Shown: piece by piece, positions 1-7,716 of the stretch | Layout of the letters: the number at the start of each line of letters is the position of its first letter | Position numbering within the stretch: position 1 is the stretch's first letter | Assembly: GCA_903851195.1 (NCBI GenBank) | Contig: CAINNJ010000006.1 | Span: 1 to 64,000, forward strand | Direction of reading: 5' to 3' | From: an uncultured Acidobacteriia bacterium | GTDB lineage: Bacteria; Acidobacteriota; Terriglobia; Bryobacterales; Bryobacteraceae | DNA: 64,000 bases | Notes under the pieces: model-generated | The model's database searches: none | What the model was told of the DNA's origin: nothing | What the model saw: the letters and a program-made list of their open reading frames with translations, nothing else | Program-made: the position numbers and the translations under genes

Positions 1-368
1 GGCCTGGGTAAAGGCGGCGTGGATTTGGGTGTTTTCGGCGATGACGTCGGCGTCGGGCGTGGAGTGGCCGAGGGCGAGGACGTTGTTTTCGATGGCTCTC
101 GCGCGGCTGAGACGCCATTCGTCTTCGGCGATGGCCTGGGCGATTTGGGTTTCTAGGGCGCCTTCGGGGTGGTAGGCGAGGCGGATGTCGCGGGTGAATT
201 TCTGGAAGGCGTCGCGATCTTCTTCGGGAAGGGTGGCGACCTGGCCGGTGAGGCCGTGACGCCAGGCGTTGAGCGAGGCTCGGGCTTTGCCTTCAGGGGT
301 TTTGGGGCCGGTGGATTTTTGGGCGTTGCGGCGGTTGGCGTCGAGTTGTCGTTGGGTTGCGGGCATGT
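1..368 (-). CDS. Conserved hypothetical protein, N-terminal part (runs off the left edge)
   Basis: From an ATG at 368 the minus strand stays open to the window edge, giving about 122 residues. The N-terminal region carries the motif NAQKSTGPKTPEGKARAS followed by LNAWRHGL, which I recognise from memory as the signature of a many-copy hypothetical family in Acidobacteria; its function is unknown. The rest is charged and probably helical, with no signal peptide or membrane segment. The C-terminal end lies outside the window, so full length cannot be judged. Confidence 0.75.
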
Positions 369-484
369 GGCTGCTCCTTTTCGACCGAGGAGTAGCAGGG
401 GTGTCGGAGTGAATCGCAGGGCGGATGGCGGAAAATCGTGCTAAGTTCTTTGGAATCCTGAGGAAGATTTTTTTCGGGATTTTG

Positions 485-1198
485 TCACTGTCTCGATTCG
501 ATCAACTGCGCGGCGCGTTCGATTCGGGCCGCGGTATCCCGCAGGACCACGGCGGCGGCTCCGGTACTGGTTGAAGATCTCGTAATTCGCAGCTTTGCGC
601 GCGTGGCGGCGAGGACCGCTTCACGATCCTGCGTGGCTTGCAAACGCGGAGAAAAGAAGACGCGGGTCACGTCGTCGCCGTTGCCGGTGTATTGGTGGGC
701 GCCCGGAGCGCCCGCGCCCGCGGGTGTGTCGAGTTGCCGGATCAGCCACGCGGCGAGGTTCGCTTCAGCGGTCTTCCCTCGCCAGGCGATGGCGTGCGCG
801 GCGTTGTATTGGGCGATGCGCTGTAGTCCGGCAACGGTCCGCAGGGTGGTGAGCAGTTCCTGCAGGTCTCTGGCGCCGGTGTTGTTGGCGAGGAACGCCA
901 CGCGGATCACGTCGTCCTGATTGCCGGGCAGACGGTATTCGCGGGTGGGTGGACCGCCGGGCCGATCCAGTTGGTTCACGAGCCATTCCGCGAGGAGGAT
1001 TTCGGAGGCGGAACCGCGAATATCGATTGCAGGGTTTAGCGGGTCGAGGCGGAGTTGGCCGATTCCGCCAACCGTGCGCAGGAGTGTGGCGGCTTCTTCG
1101 AGCGCCGCGGGCGGTGGGGCCGTGAGGAAGTGAAGCGTCCGGTCAATCTGGCCGTTGGCGAGTGCGGCGGCGAAGATCAGGAGGGCGGAAAGTTTCAT
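485..1198 (-). CDS. Exported protein with three secretin-N-like repeats
   Basis: The 237-residue product begins with a short signal peptide (MKLSALLIFAAALANGQ). The mature part is three repeats of about 65 residues. The first two end in matching helices, LAEWLVNQLD and LAAWLIRQLD, and repeats two and three open with similar strands (GNQDDVIRVAFL, GNGDDVTRVFF). The pattern of strand, helix, an 'AIAWRG'-like strand and a helix ending in QLD resembles the N1/secretin-N subdomains of type II secretion and pilus secretins. No secretin pore domain follows, so this would be a periplasmic protein made only of such modules. It lies 10 bases downstream of the DUF1080 gene on the same strand. The fold is an inference; the repeat structure is seen directly. 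Confidence 0.72.
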   Translation of the reverse strand: MKLSALLIFAAALANGQIDRTLHFLTAPPPAALEEAATLLRTVGGIGQLRLDPLNPAIDIRGSASEILLAEWLVNQLDRPGGPPTREYRLPGNQDDVIRVAFLANNTGARDLQELLTTLRTVAGLQRIAQYNAAHAIAWRGKTAEANLAAWLIRQLDTPAGAGAPGAHQYTGNGDDVTRVFFSPRLQATQDREAVLAATRAKLRITRSSTSTGAAAVVLRDTAARIERAAQLIESRQ

Positions 1199-1208
1199 GG
1201 CCGCTTTT

Positions 1209-1826
1209 TCATCGGTGGATGCGGAGGTTGCGGTACTCGATTTTGTAAGTCGCCTGGCACTGCAGGCCGATGACGCCGGACTGGTGATCGGACTGGCGGG
1301 TGTCGAGGATCTTCGCGCCGTTCAGGATGACGAGGTAGTGGTCGCCATCGGCGGTGATGTCGTACTGGTTCCAGTGGTTGGGGCGAATTTTCACGGGCGG
1401 CGCTTTGATGGTTCCGACGAGGCTGCCGGTGTTGTAGCCGGCGGGCTGGAAGTCCCAGATCTGGAGTTCGTAGCCGGTGATGTGGGGCTGGCCTTCCTTC
1501 TTCGAGCGGAGGAAAACGCCGCTGTTTACCTGGGCATTCCCGCGGAATTCGAGCTTTAGGTGGAAATTGGAGAATTCCGCGGTGGTGGCGAGCCAGCCGG
1601 CGGTTGTGCCGGGACAGACGATCGCTCCGTTGCGAACGGTCCAGTCGCCGGTGGCGCCGGGCGTGAAGGTCTCGCGGGCGTCCCAGCCGGACAGCGTTTT
1701 GCCGTCGAAAAGGAGTTGCCAGCCTTCGCCGATTTCCCGCTTCGACAACGAGTTGTTGCTCCCGCCGGCGGCGACGAGGACGCAGACGAAAAAAGCGAGG
1801 CTCAGGGCGAGAATCAGTCGAATCAT
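1209..1826 (-). CDS. DUF1080 (3-keto-disaccharide hydrolase-type) exported protein
   Basis: This 205-residue protein has an N-terminal signal peptide (hydrophobic segment to about residue 20) and then one DUF1080 domain, a concanavalin-like beta sandwich. Typical family features are visible: GWQLLFDGKTLSGWD near the start, NFHLKLEFRG and NSGVFLRS in the middle, and the closing YKIEYRNLRIHR. Members act on or bind carbohydrates outside the cytoplasm, and some were characterised as 3-keto-glycoside hydrolases. Its specific substrate cannot be told. It sits between an exported aldolase upstream (22 bases) and the secretin-N-like protein downstream, all on the minus strand, so co-transcription is likely. 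Confidence 0.9.
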   Translation of the reverse strand: MIRLILALSLAFFVCVLVAAGGSNNSLSKREIGEGWQLLFDGKTLSGWDARETFTPGATGDWTVRNGAIVCPGTTAGWLATTAEFSNFHLKLEFRGNAQVNSGVFLRSKKEGQPHITGYELQIWDFQPAGYNTGSLVGTIKAPPVKIRPNHWNQYDITADGDHYLVILNGAKILDTRQSDHQSGVIGLQCQATYKIEYRNLRIHR

Positions 1827-1847
1827 ATTGGCTTCCCAGCGCCGTGA

Positions 1848-2819
1848 CTACCAGGGCAACTGGCGTTTGGTGTATTTGCGGCCGATTTCGGCGGCTTCGG
1901 GACTGGCGGGGCCGATCATGACACCTTCCTTAATCATCTGTACGACGTCGGTGGGTGTCATGGTGTTGAGGAAGAATTTGTGGTTGGCTTTGCAGGCGGC
2001 GAGGATGGTGCTCCGGGCGTCCTTCATCCGCGGGTCGCTGGTGGCGCGGGGGCCGGCGGGAACGCCCAGGGACATGGCCATATCGCCCGGTCCCCATTCG
2101 GCGAAAGCGATGCCGGGAATTTTGAGGTTGGCGTCGGCATTTTTGAGGGCGTATTTGTCTTCGAGCTTGAGGCCGAGGAGGAGTTCGCCGTTGGGGTTGA
2201 GGGGCCAGGGGTCGGCGCGCTTCACGTACTCGTCCTGCGAGACGCCCCAGATTTCGGCGGCGGTGGCGTTGCCGTGGACGCCGCGGCGGCCTTCTTTGAG
2301 GCCGTTCTGGCCGACGCCGGTCTGGTGAACGGGAAAGCGGATGGCTTCGACGAAGGCGCGGACGGCTCCGGGGTCGTCGGCATGCGTGAGGAGGACGCCG
2401 TGGACGCCGGTGGCGAGCACCTGGTTGAACATCCAGGCGTTGGCGCGGACGGCGGCTTCATCGGTGCCGTTGACCGGGACGTTCACGATGACGGTCGGCG
2501 TGCGGTGTCCGCTTTTGGTGGGACCGCCTTTGACGAGGCCGCGCATGTATTCGGAGAGACCTTTCACGTCGAAGGGCGCGTGCTCCATGTCGTAACTGAT
2601 GTAGTCGGCGTAGGTCTGGGCGTCTTTCACGCCCTGCTCGAAGGTGCCGGTGGTGCCGGAGTGGGAGCCGGTGTAGTAGATGGGCTGGCCGGCGGCGAGC
2701 AGGTCGATGGCGCGATTGATGTGGGTCGCTTTCTGGGTCTGGGCGTAGGCGGAGGCGAGTCCGAGGACCAGACAGATGGAGGCGGAGAGCGACAGGGTGG
2801 TTTTTCCGAGGGTCGTCAT
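1848..2819 (-). CDS. Exported HpcH/HpaI-family aldolase-like protein (paralog 1)
   Basis: The product has 323 residues. A signal peptide (cleavage after about residue 26, SAYAQ) is followed by a TIM-barrel protein of the HpcH/HpaI aldolase/citrate lyase family, which splits 2-keto-3-deoxy acids with a divalent metal. Visible family elements are YISYDMEHAPFD (metal/substrate loop region), VLLTHADDPGAVRAFVEA, and LLGLKLEDKYAL with AEWGPGDMAMSLG, giving the Glu and Asp expected for the metal site. A second copy lies at 17879-18928. Export is unusual for a pyruvate-aldolase fold, so substrate and even catalytic activity remain open. It probably heads a transcript including the DUF1080 and repeat-protein genes. 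Confidence 0.85.
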   Translation of the reverse strand: MTTLGKTTLSLSASICLVLGLASAYAQTQKATHINRAIDLLAAGQPIYYTGSHSGTTGTFEQGVKDAQTYADYISYDMEHAPFDVKGLSEYMRGLVKGGPTKSGHRTPTVIVNVPVNGTDEAAVRANAWMFNQVLATGVHGVLLTHADDPGAVRAFVEAIRFPVHQTGVGQNGLKEGRRGVHGNATAAEIWGVSQDEYVKRADPWPLNPNGELLLGLKLEDKYALKNADANLKIPGIAFAEWGPGDMAMSLGVPAGPRATSDPRMKDARSTILAACKANHKFFLNTMTPTDVVQMIKEGVMIGPASPEAAEIGRKYTKRQLPW

Positions 2820-2920
2820 CAGGCAGGACGATACTACATCGGGATTCCGGGCGCAAGCGCGGTTTCAGAACGGGCGGGAAACTGAATTGCTCCGGTTTCA
2901 GGATCAGGAGTGAAACTGCG

Positions 2921-3277
2921 ATGGCTACGAAGAGTAATAAAACGACTACGAAGAGCGCGGACCATAGTTCTCATGCGAGCACCGACCATGACGAGATCCG
3001 GCAGTGGGCTGAAGAGCGCGGCGGCGCGCCGGCCTGCGTGCGCGGGACAGGCGATAAGAACGACACGGGCGTGCTGCGGATCGATTTCCCGACGGGGGAT
3101 GAGCCGAAGTTACAGCAGATTTCGTGGGACGAGTGGTTTGAGAAGTTCGACGAGAACGACCTGGCGCTGGTTTATCAGGAACACACGGCGGCCGGCGAAG
3201 TTAGCCGGTTCAATAAGATTGTCAGTCGGGATTCGGTGGCGGCGGAGGGAAAGACCAGGAAAGCCGGGGGTAAGTAG
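2921..3277 (+). CDS. Small conserved hypothetical protein
   Basis: A 118-residue soluble protein whose first 20 residues are Lys/Thr/Ser-rich and probably disordered. The core contains DHDEIRQWAEERGGAPACV, GVLRIDFPTGDEP and ISWDEWFEKFDENDLAL, ending KIVSRD. I recognise it as a short family in many soil bacteria that databases have mislabelled 1,4-alpha-glucan branching enzyme; nothing in the sequence supports such an activity. The compact acidic domain may bind another protein or nucleic acid, but the function is unknown. It stands alone, divergent from the aldolase gene. Confidence 0.85.
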   Translation: MATKSNKTTTKSADHSSHASTDHDEIRQWAEERGGAPACVRGTGDKNDTGVLRIDFPTGDEPKLQQISWDEWFEKFDENDLALVYQEHTAAGEVSRFNKIVSRDSVAAEGKTRKAGGK

Positions 3278-3441
3278 ACAGTTGGATACGGGTCGCCGTC
3301 GAGCGGGAACTTTTTGAAGAGTTCCTGCTCGGCGTTCTGTAATTTCTGCCGGGCTCGCGGTGTCATCGTTGCGCGCCCGGCCACGTTCCCCTGTGCGAGG
3401 CAACCGCCGGAGGGGCGGCGGTGTATAGTCGTCCTTTCCCT

Positions 3442-4707
3442 ATGCTTCGATTTCTCACTTTGATTTTGTTAGGTACCGGGATGGCTGGGGCGCAGGTGCA
3501 TCCTCTGCAGCAGTTAATCGAGGCGGCGCGGAAGGGCGATCAGGCGCAGTTGCAGAAGCTGCTGGCGTCCGGGTTGCCGGGTCTGCAGGGTCGCGACGGA
3601 GCGGCGGTTTGGGGAGCGGAGTTTCTGTTCGCGGTGGAGTCGGAGAAGCCGGCGACGGTGGCGATCGATCACGAGCCTGCGGTTTCCATGACGAATATTC
3701 CGGGGACGAAATACTGGTACCGGCTCATGACGCTGCGGCTGGGGACGACGCACAACTATAACTACTTTGCGGACGGGCGGTCACTCGGCACTTACGACGT
3801 GGCAGGTTACAATCCGGACTCTTATCCGCAGGCGGGAGTGGCGCGCGGGACTTTGTCGGCGATGAAGACGCTGCGGAGTCAGGTGTATCCGGGGATGTCG
3901 GCGAATTACTGGGTGTATGTCAATCCGGGCGCGGATTTAACGGACGGCGCGCCCTTGATGGTGTGGCAGGACGGCGAGACGATTGTGGGGAATCAGGATC
4001 TGTTGCGGCTGCGGCTGCAGATTGTGTCCGACAATCTGGTGGCGAAGAAGCTGATTCCGCCGATGGTGCATGTGCTGATTCAGCCGGGCAGCGGCGGGGA
4101 GGCGACGGGCACGCGGATGCGGAGTATTCAGTACGACACGGTTTCGGATCGCTACAGTAAGTACCTGCTGGAAGAAGTGCTGCCCGATGTGGAGAAGACG
4201 TATAAGATCCGGCATGATGCGTATTCGCGGGCCGTGGCCGGAGCGTCCTCGGGCGCGATTTGCGCGATGAACGTGGCGTGGTACGCGCCGGAGCAGTTCA
4301 GCCGGGTGCTGTCGCATATCGGCAGTTATGTGGCGCTGCAATGGCATCCTGAGCAGGGGCTGGATGGCGGGTTTATCGTGTCGCAGAAGATCCGGCGGGA
4401 CGCAAAGAAGAATATCCGGGTGTGGCTGTCGGATGGCGCCGACGATCAGGAGGTGGCTTTCGGCAGCTGGCCTTTGAATAACATCATGCTGGCGAATGCG
4501 CTGAAGCTGAAGGGCTACGATTTCCATTTCCGGTTCGGCGAGGGGATGCATGCGATTGCGCAGGGGGCGATGGATCTGCCGGAGTCGCTGACGTGGTTGT
4601 GGCGGGATTACGATGCCGCGAAGAAAGAACAGAATTTCGCGATGGAGGAGGCGGAGAAGGCGAAGCCGCTTTACCGGGTGAAAGTGGCGAATCGCGACGC
4701 GTGGTAA
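3442..4707 (+). CDS. Exported esterase D/enterochelin esterase-like hydrolase
   Basis: The ATG at 3442 (MLRFLTLILLGTGMAGAQ) was chosen over 3421 because it gives a clean signal peptide, leaving about 421 residues. The N-terminal third looks like the immunoglobulin-like module found before such esterases. The C-terminal alpha/beta hydrolase domain has the nucleophile elbow GASSGA, an Asp-rich segment WLSDGADDQ, and a His in GEGMHAIAQG that completes a Ser-Asp-His triad. Family members cleave esters of aromatic acids, siderophore lactones or carbohydrates. The segment at about residues 20-50 (LIEAARKGDQAQLQKLLASG) resembles a single ankyrin-like hairpin. The substrate cannot be assigned. Confidence 0.87.
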   Translation: MLRFLTLILLGTGMAGAQVHPLQQLIEAARKGDQAQLQKLLASGLPGLQGRDGAAVWGAEFLFAVESEKPATVAIDHEPAVSMTNIPGTKYWYRLMTLRLGTTHNYNYFADGRSLGTYDVAGYNPDSYPQAGVARGTLSAMKTLRSQVYPGMSANYWVYVNPGADLTDGAPLMVWQDGETIVGNQDLLRLRLQIVSDNLVAKKLIPPMVHVLIQPGSGGEATGTRMRSIQYDTVSDRYSKYLLEEVLPDVEKTYKIRHDAYSRAVAGASSGAICAMNVAWYAPEQFSRVLSHIGSYVALQWHPEQGLDGGFIVSQKIRRDAKKNIRVWLSDGADDQEVAFGSWPLNNIMLANALKLKGYDFHFRFGEGMHAIAQGAMDLPESLTWLWRDYDAAKKEQNFAMEEAEKAKPLYRVKVANRDAW

Positions 4708-4763
4708 GGGGCTTGTGGGCGGGTCCGTGCCGGATGTTATCCTCACAGGCAGGTCCACACTGA

Positions 4764-5645
4764 ATGAGGCTCCGTAAGGCGCTATGGCTGGCGGGCAGTG
4801 GTCTGGCGCTGATTACGGCGCTGTATGGCGCGGCGACTATACTGCCTTCGTCCGCGTCGTCGTCAAGCCCTCGCCCTTTCCGCGTGTACAACAGTCTGGA
4901 GCCGTTCGACGACATCGAACTTCCCACCGATTACAGAGAACAGACCGAGTGGGTGCAGGCGCGGCTGATGTATCCGCCTCATCCGAATGGCCGATTTTCG
5001 CGGCCGCTGCGTTTTGGCGGGAACCGGGACTGGCGGGAGGGCGGGACGAGCTGGTCGCAGGATTATCCGCGGGCGGACCGGAATTTCGCGATGGCGGTGC
5101 GGCGGCTGACGCGGGTGCATGTGCGGTCGGTGGAGCAGCCGGTGAATCCGGACGACGGCGAGGATATTTTTAACTGGCCGTGGATGGTTGTGGGCGAGAT
5201 GGGCGACTGGAAGCTGACGGAGGCCCAGGCGCTGAAGGTGCGGGAGTATCTGCTGCGCGGCGGGTTCCTGATGATGGACGACTTCTGGGGATCGCGGGAG
5301 TGGAGCCGGTTCATGGACAGCATGTCGATTATCTTTCCGGACCGGCCGATCGTGGAAATCGACGATAAAGACCCGATTTTCCATATCCTTTACGATCTGG
5401 ACGACCGGTATCAGATACCGGGGCAGTGGGCGCTGCGGCAGGGCACGACTTATCGGGACGATGGCGCGACGCCGCACTGGCTGGGTATTTACGACGATAA
5501 GAACCGGCTGATGGTGGCGATGTCATTCAATTCGGATATCGGGGATTCGTGGGAGTGGGCGGACAGTCCGCGGTATCCGGAGAAGTATTCGGCTTTGGGG
5601 ATCCGGATCGGCGTGAATGATGTGGTTTACGCGATGACGCACTAA
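4764..5645 (+). CDS. DUF4159 domain protein, membrane-anchored or exported
   Basis: The 293-residue product has an N-terminal hydrophobic segment (about residues 6-28), then a DUF4159 domain. Characteristic parts are RLMYPPHPNGRF, WSQDYPRADRNF, LLRGGFLMMDDFWGSREW, FPDRPIVEIDDKDPIF and the end GVNDVVYAMTH. DUF4159 has a Rossmann-like fold related to glutamine-amidotransferase-like/von Willebrand-neighbour proteins, with no established reaction. In many bacteria it lies by MoxR/BatA genes, which are absent here. It follows the esterase by 56 bases and may be co-transcribed. Confidence 0.88.
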   Translation: MRLRKALWLAGSGLALITALYGAATILPSSASSSSPRPFRVYNSLEPFDDIELPTDYREQTEWVQARLMYPPHPNGRFSRPLRFGGNRDWREGGTSWSQDYPRADRNFAMAVRRLTRVHVRSVEQPVNPDDGEDIFNWPWMVVGEMGDWKLTEAQALKVREYLLRGGFLMMDDFWGSREWSRFMDSMSIIFPDRPIVEIDDKDPIFHILYDLDDRYQIPGQWALRQGTTYRDDGATPHWLGIYDDKNRLMVAMSFNSDIGDSWEWADSPRYPEKYSALGIRIGVNDVVYAMTH

Positions 5646-5671
5646 GTGCGTGGTTCAGTTATGCTGAGGGC

Positions 5672-6127
5672 ATGATTCCGCGGCCCGCCGATGTTATTTC
5701 GAAATCCATCTTACTTCTGATTTCCGATCCCGTGGTGCGTGCGGTGATCCGGGAGATACTGGAACACCACGGTTACCAGATGTTGCCGGCCGCCACTTTG
5801 GGAGCGGCGGTGGATACGTTGCGGGGCATCCGGCCCGACTTACTGATCACGCGAAGTTATGTGGATAACATGCCCGGTCATGAGGCCGCCGTGTTTCTGC
5901 GGCGCAAGCACCCGGGGATGCCCGTGCTGATTCTCAGCGGCTTTCCGGACGACGACCGGCTGACGAACCGGGCTGTTCTGAACGACTTCGCCATGTTTCC
6001 GAAGCCGTACTCGGCCGGGGAACTGGTCGCGGTGGTGGAACGTACGCTGGATCGCGCGGCAGAGGCTCAAAGCCGCACCGCGGAGGCGGGACGAGGTCCG
6101 GAAAATCCGGCGCGGCGCGGCGTATAG
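5672..6127 (+). CDS. Stand-alone receiver-like domain lacking the phospho-acceptor Asp
   Basis: The 151 residues form a CheY-like fold. Residues 12-20 (SILLLISDP) match the beta-1 strand and acidic pocket, but only one acidic residue is present instead of the usual pair. The beta-3 strand reads PDLLITRSYVDNMPG, where the phosphorylated Asp would be the residue now occupied by Arg. The beta-4 segment MPVLILSGF and the conserved Lys in MFPKPYS are kept. The product is therefore probably a pseudo-receiver that binds a partner without Asp phosphorylation. The C-terminal 25 residues are charged and disordered. It sits just upstream of gnd; no kinase is adjacent. Confidence 0.85.
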   Translation: MIPRPADVISKSILLLISDPVVRAVIREILEHHGYQMLPAATLGAAVDTLRGIRPDLLITRSYVDNMPGHEAAVFLRRKHPGMPVLILSGFPDDDRLTNRAVLNDFAMFPKPYSAGELVAVVERTLDRAAEAQSRTAEAGRGPENPARRGV

Positions 6128-6130
6128 AAT
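6125..6130 (+). promoter_or_regulatory. Possible -10 element upstream of gnd
   Basis: TAGAAT lies 35 bases before the gnd start, at the 3' end of the receiver-like gene. The same hexamer precedes several other genes in the window. No good TTGACA-like -35 is visible at the expected spacing, so this is weak evidence. Confidence 0.3.
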
Positions 6131-6164
6131 GGAGACTTCGTGTTGAATCAGAGACAGGAGAGCT

Positions 6165-7619
6165 ATGGCAGCAAGTTGTGACATCGGATTGATCGGGTTG
6201 GCGGTAATGGGCCAGAACCTGGTTTTGAACATGAACGACCACGGATTCAAGGTGGCGGTTTTCAATCGCACCGTTTCCAAAGTGGACGAGTTCATTCAGA
6301 ACGAGGCGAAGGGGACCGACGTGGTGGGTGCTCACTCCGTCGAAGAGTTCGTGGGGCTGCTGAAGAGCCCGCGCCGGGTCATGATGATGGTGAAGGCCGG
6401 GGATACGGTCGACCAGATGATCGAGGCCGTTCTGCCTCATCTCGAAGAAGGCGACATTATTATCGACGGCGGCAATTCGCTGTATACGGATTCGAACCGG
6501 CGGGAAAAGACGCTGCGGGAGAAGGGCATTCTGTTCATCGGCACGGGCGTTTCGGGCGGTGAGGAAGGCGCGCGCAAGGGGCCTTCGATCATGCCGGGCG
6601 GGAATCCGGCGGCGTGGCCGCACGTGAAGGAGATTTTCCAGTCGATCGCGGCGAAGGTGGAAGACGGCACGCCGTGCTGCGACTGGGTGGGCGAGGGCGG
6701 TTCCGGGCACTACGTGAAGATGGTGCACAACGGGATCGAGTATGGCGACATGCAGCTGATCTGCGAAGCGTATCAGTCGCTGAAAGACGGCATCGGCGCG
6801 ACGGCGGACGAGTTCCATCAGATTTTCACGGACTGGAATAAGGGTGAGCTCGACAGTTATCTGATCGAGATCAGCGCGGAGATTTTCTCGAAGAAAGACG
6901 AAGACGGTTCGCCGCTGGTGGACAAGATTCTGGATGCGGCGGGGCAGAAGGGCACGGGCAAGTGGACGTGCATCAGCGCGCTGGATCTGGGGATGCCGGT
7001 GACGCTGATCGGCGAAGCGGTGTTCGGGCGGTGTTTGTCGTCGATTAAAGACGCCCGCGTGGAAGCTTCGAAGGTGCTGAACGGGCCGAAGCCGGAGATT
7101 TCGACGGATCGCGCGGAGTTTATCGAAGAAGTGCGGCGGGCGCTTTATTGTTCGAAGATTATTTCGTACGCGCAGGGCTATATGCTGCTGGACGCGGCGG
7201 CGAAAGATCAGGGCTGGCATCTGAATTTCGGGGCGATCGCTCTGATGTGGCGCGGCGGTTGTATCATCCGCAGCCGGTTCCTCGGCAAGATTAAGGAAGC
7301 GTTCGATAAGAATCCGAGTCTGCATAATCTGCTGCTGGACGATTTCTTCAGCGAAACGCTGAATAAGTACCAGGAAAGCTGGCGGCACGGCGTGATCCGG
7401 GCGATTCAGTACGGGGTGCCGACGCCGGCGTTCTCGACGGCGCTTTCGTTCTACGACGGTTTCCGGACGGCGCGGCTGCCGGCGAATCTGTTGCAGGCGC
7501 AGCGGGATTACTTCGGGGCGCACACGTATGAACGCGTGGACCAGCCGCGCGGGAAGTTCTTCCATACGAACTGGACGGGACGCGGCGGCCGCGTGTCTTC
7601 CACGACTTATAACGCTTAG
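6165..7619 (+). CDS. gnd: 6-phosphogluconate dehydrogenase, decarboxylating
   Basis: The enzyme oxidises 6-phosphogluconate to ribulose 5-phosphate and CO2 in the cytoplasmic oxidative pentose phosphate pathway. At 484 residues it is the long form of the family. The Rossmann motif GLAVMGQNLVLNMNDHG starts at residue 9, IIIDGGNS and GTGVSGGEEGARKGPSIMPG follow, and the catalytic signature GGSGHYVKMVHNGIEYGDMQ carries the conserved Lys. The C-terminal all-helical domain is complete. An AGGAG ribosome-binding site precedes the ATG. The next gene encodes a sugar-acid kinase, so the pair joins two routes for gluconate-type acids. Confidence 0.97.
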   Translation: MAASCDIGLIGLAVMGQNLVLNMNDHGFKVAVFNRTVSKVDEFIQNEAKGTDVVGAHSVEEFVGLLKSPRRVMMMVKAGDTVDQMIEAVLPHLEEGDIIIDGGNSLYTDSNRREKTLREKGILFIGTGVSGGEEGARKGPSIMPGGNPAAWPHVKEIFQSIAAKVEDGTPCCDWVGEGGSGHYVKMVHNGIEYGDMQLICEAYQSLKDGIGATADEFHQIFTDWNKGELDSYLIEISAEIFSKKDEDGSPLVDKILDAAGQKGTGKWTCISALDLGMPVTLIGEAVFGRCLSSIKDARVEASKVLNGPKPEISTDRAEFIEEVRRALYCSKIISYAQGYMLLDAAAKDQGWHLNFGAIALMWRGGCIIRSRFLGKIKEAFDKNPSLHNLLLDDFFSETLNKYQESWRHGVIRAIQYGVPTPAFSTALSFYDGFRTARLPANLLQAQRDYFGAHTYERVDQPRGKFFHTNWTGRGGRVSSTTYNA

Positions 7620-7629
7620 AATCACAAAC

Positions 7630-7687
7630 GCCCGGCTGCCTGCGCCGCCACGGTTTCAGAACCGTCGGCGAGAGCGGGGGGCCGGGC
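7630..7687. other. Nested inverted repeat between gnd and the sugar kinase gene
   Basis: The outer arms GCCCGGC (7630-7636) and GCCGGGC (7681-7687) are perfectly complementary. Inside, CGCCG (7643-7647) pairs with CGGCG (7666-7670) and ACGGTT (7650-7655) with AACCGT (7660-7665) around a TCAG loop, leaving a two-base bulge. No T-run follows, so it is not a standard intrinsic terminator. It could stabilise the gnd 3' end or act in the leader of the kinase gene. At 58 bases with no T-arm motif it is not a tRNA. Confidence 0.55.
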
Positions 7688-7716
7688 AATCTTACGTTTA
7701 GGACAACTGAAATCCA

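Noticed and set aside
2921-3277. Annotation of the small protein as 1,4-alpha-glucan branching enzyme
   Set aside because: It has 118 residues, no glycoside hydrolase fold and no catalytic motif; that name is a known propagated error.
3175-3384. Minus-strand frame of 69 codons with a helical start (ARQKLQNAEQELFKKF)
   Set aside because: The second half is antisense to the small hypothetical gene at 2921-3277 and the frame has no clear ribosome-binding site. A decayed gene remnant is possible but not supported.
5934-7625. 563-codon minus-strand frame across gnd
   Set aside because: It is antisense to an unmistakable 6-phosphogluconate dehydrogenase and is Arg/His-rich without domain features.
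7630-7687. tRNA-like look of a 7-bp outer stem and a hairpin with TCA in the loop between gnd and the kinase gene
   Set aside because: It is only 58 bases long, with no D-arm, no GTTCRANYC T-arm motif and no CCA end.
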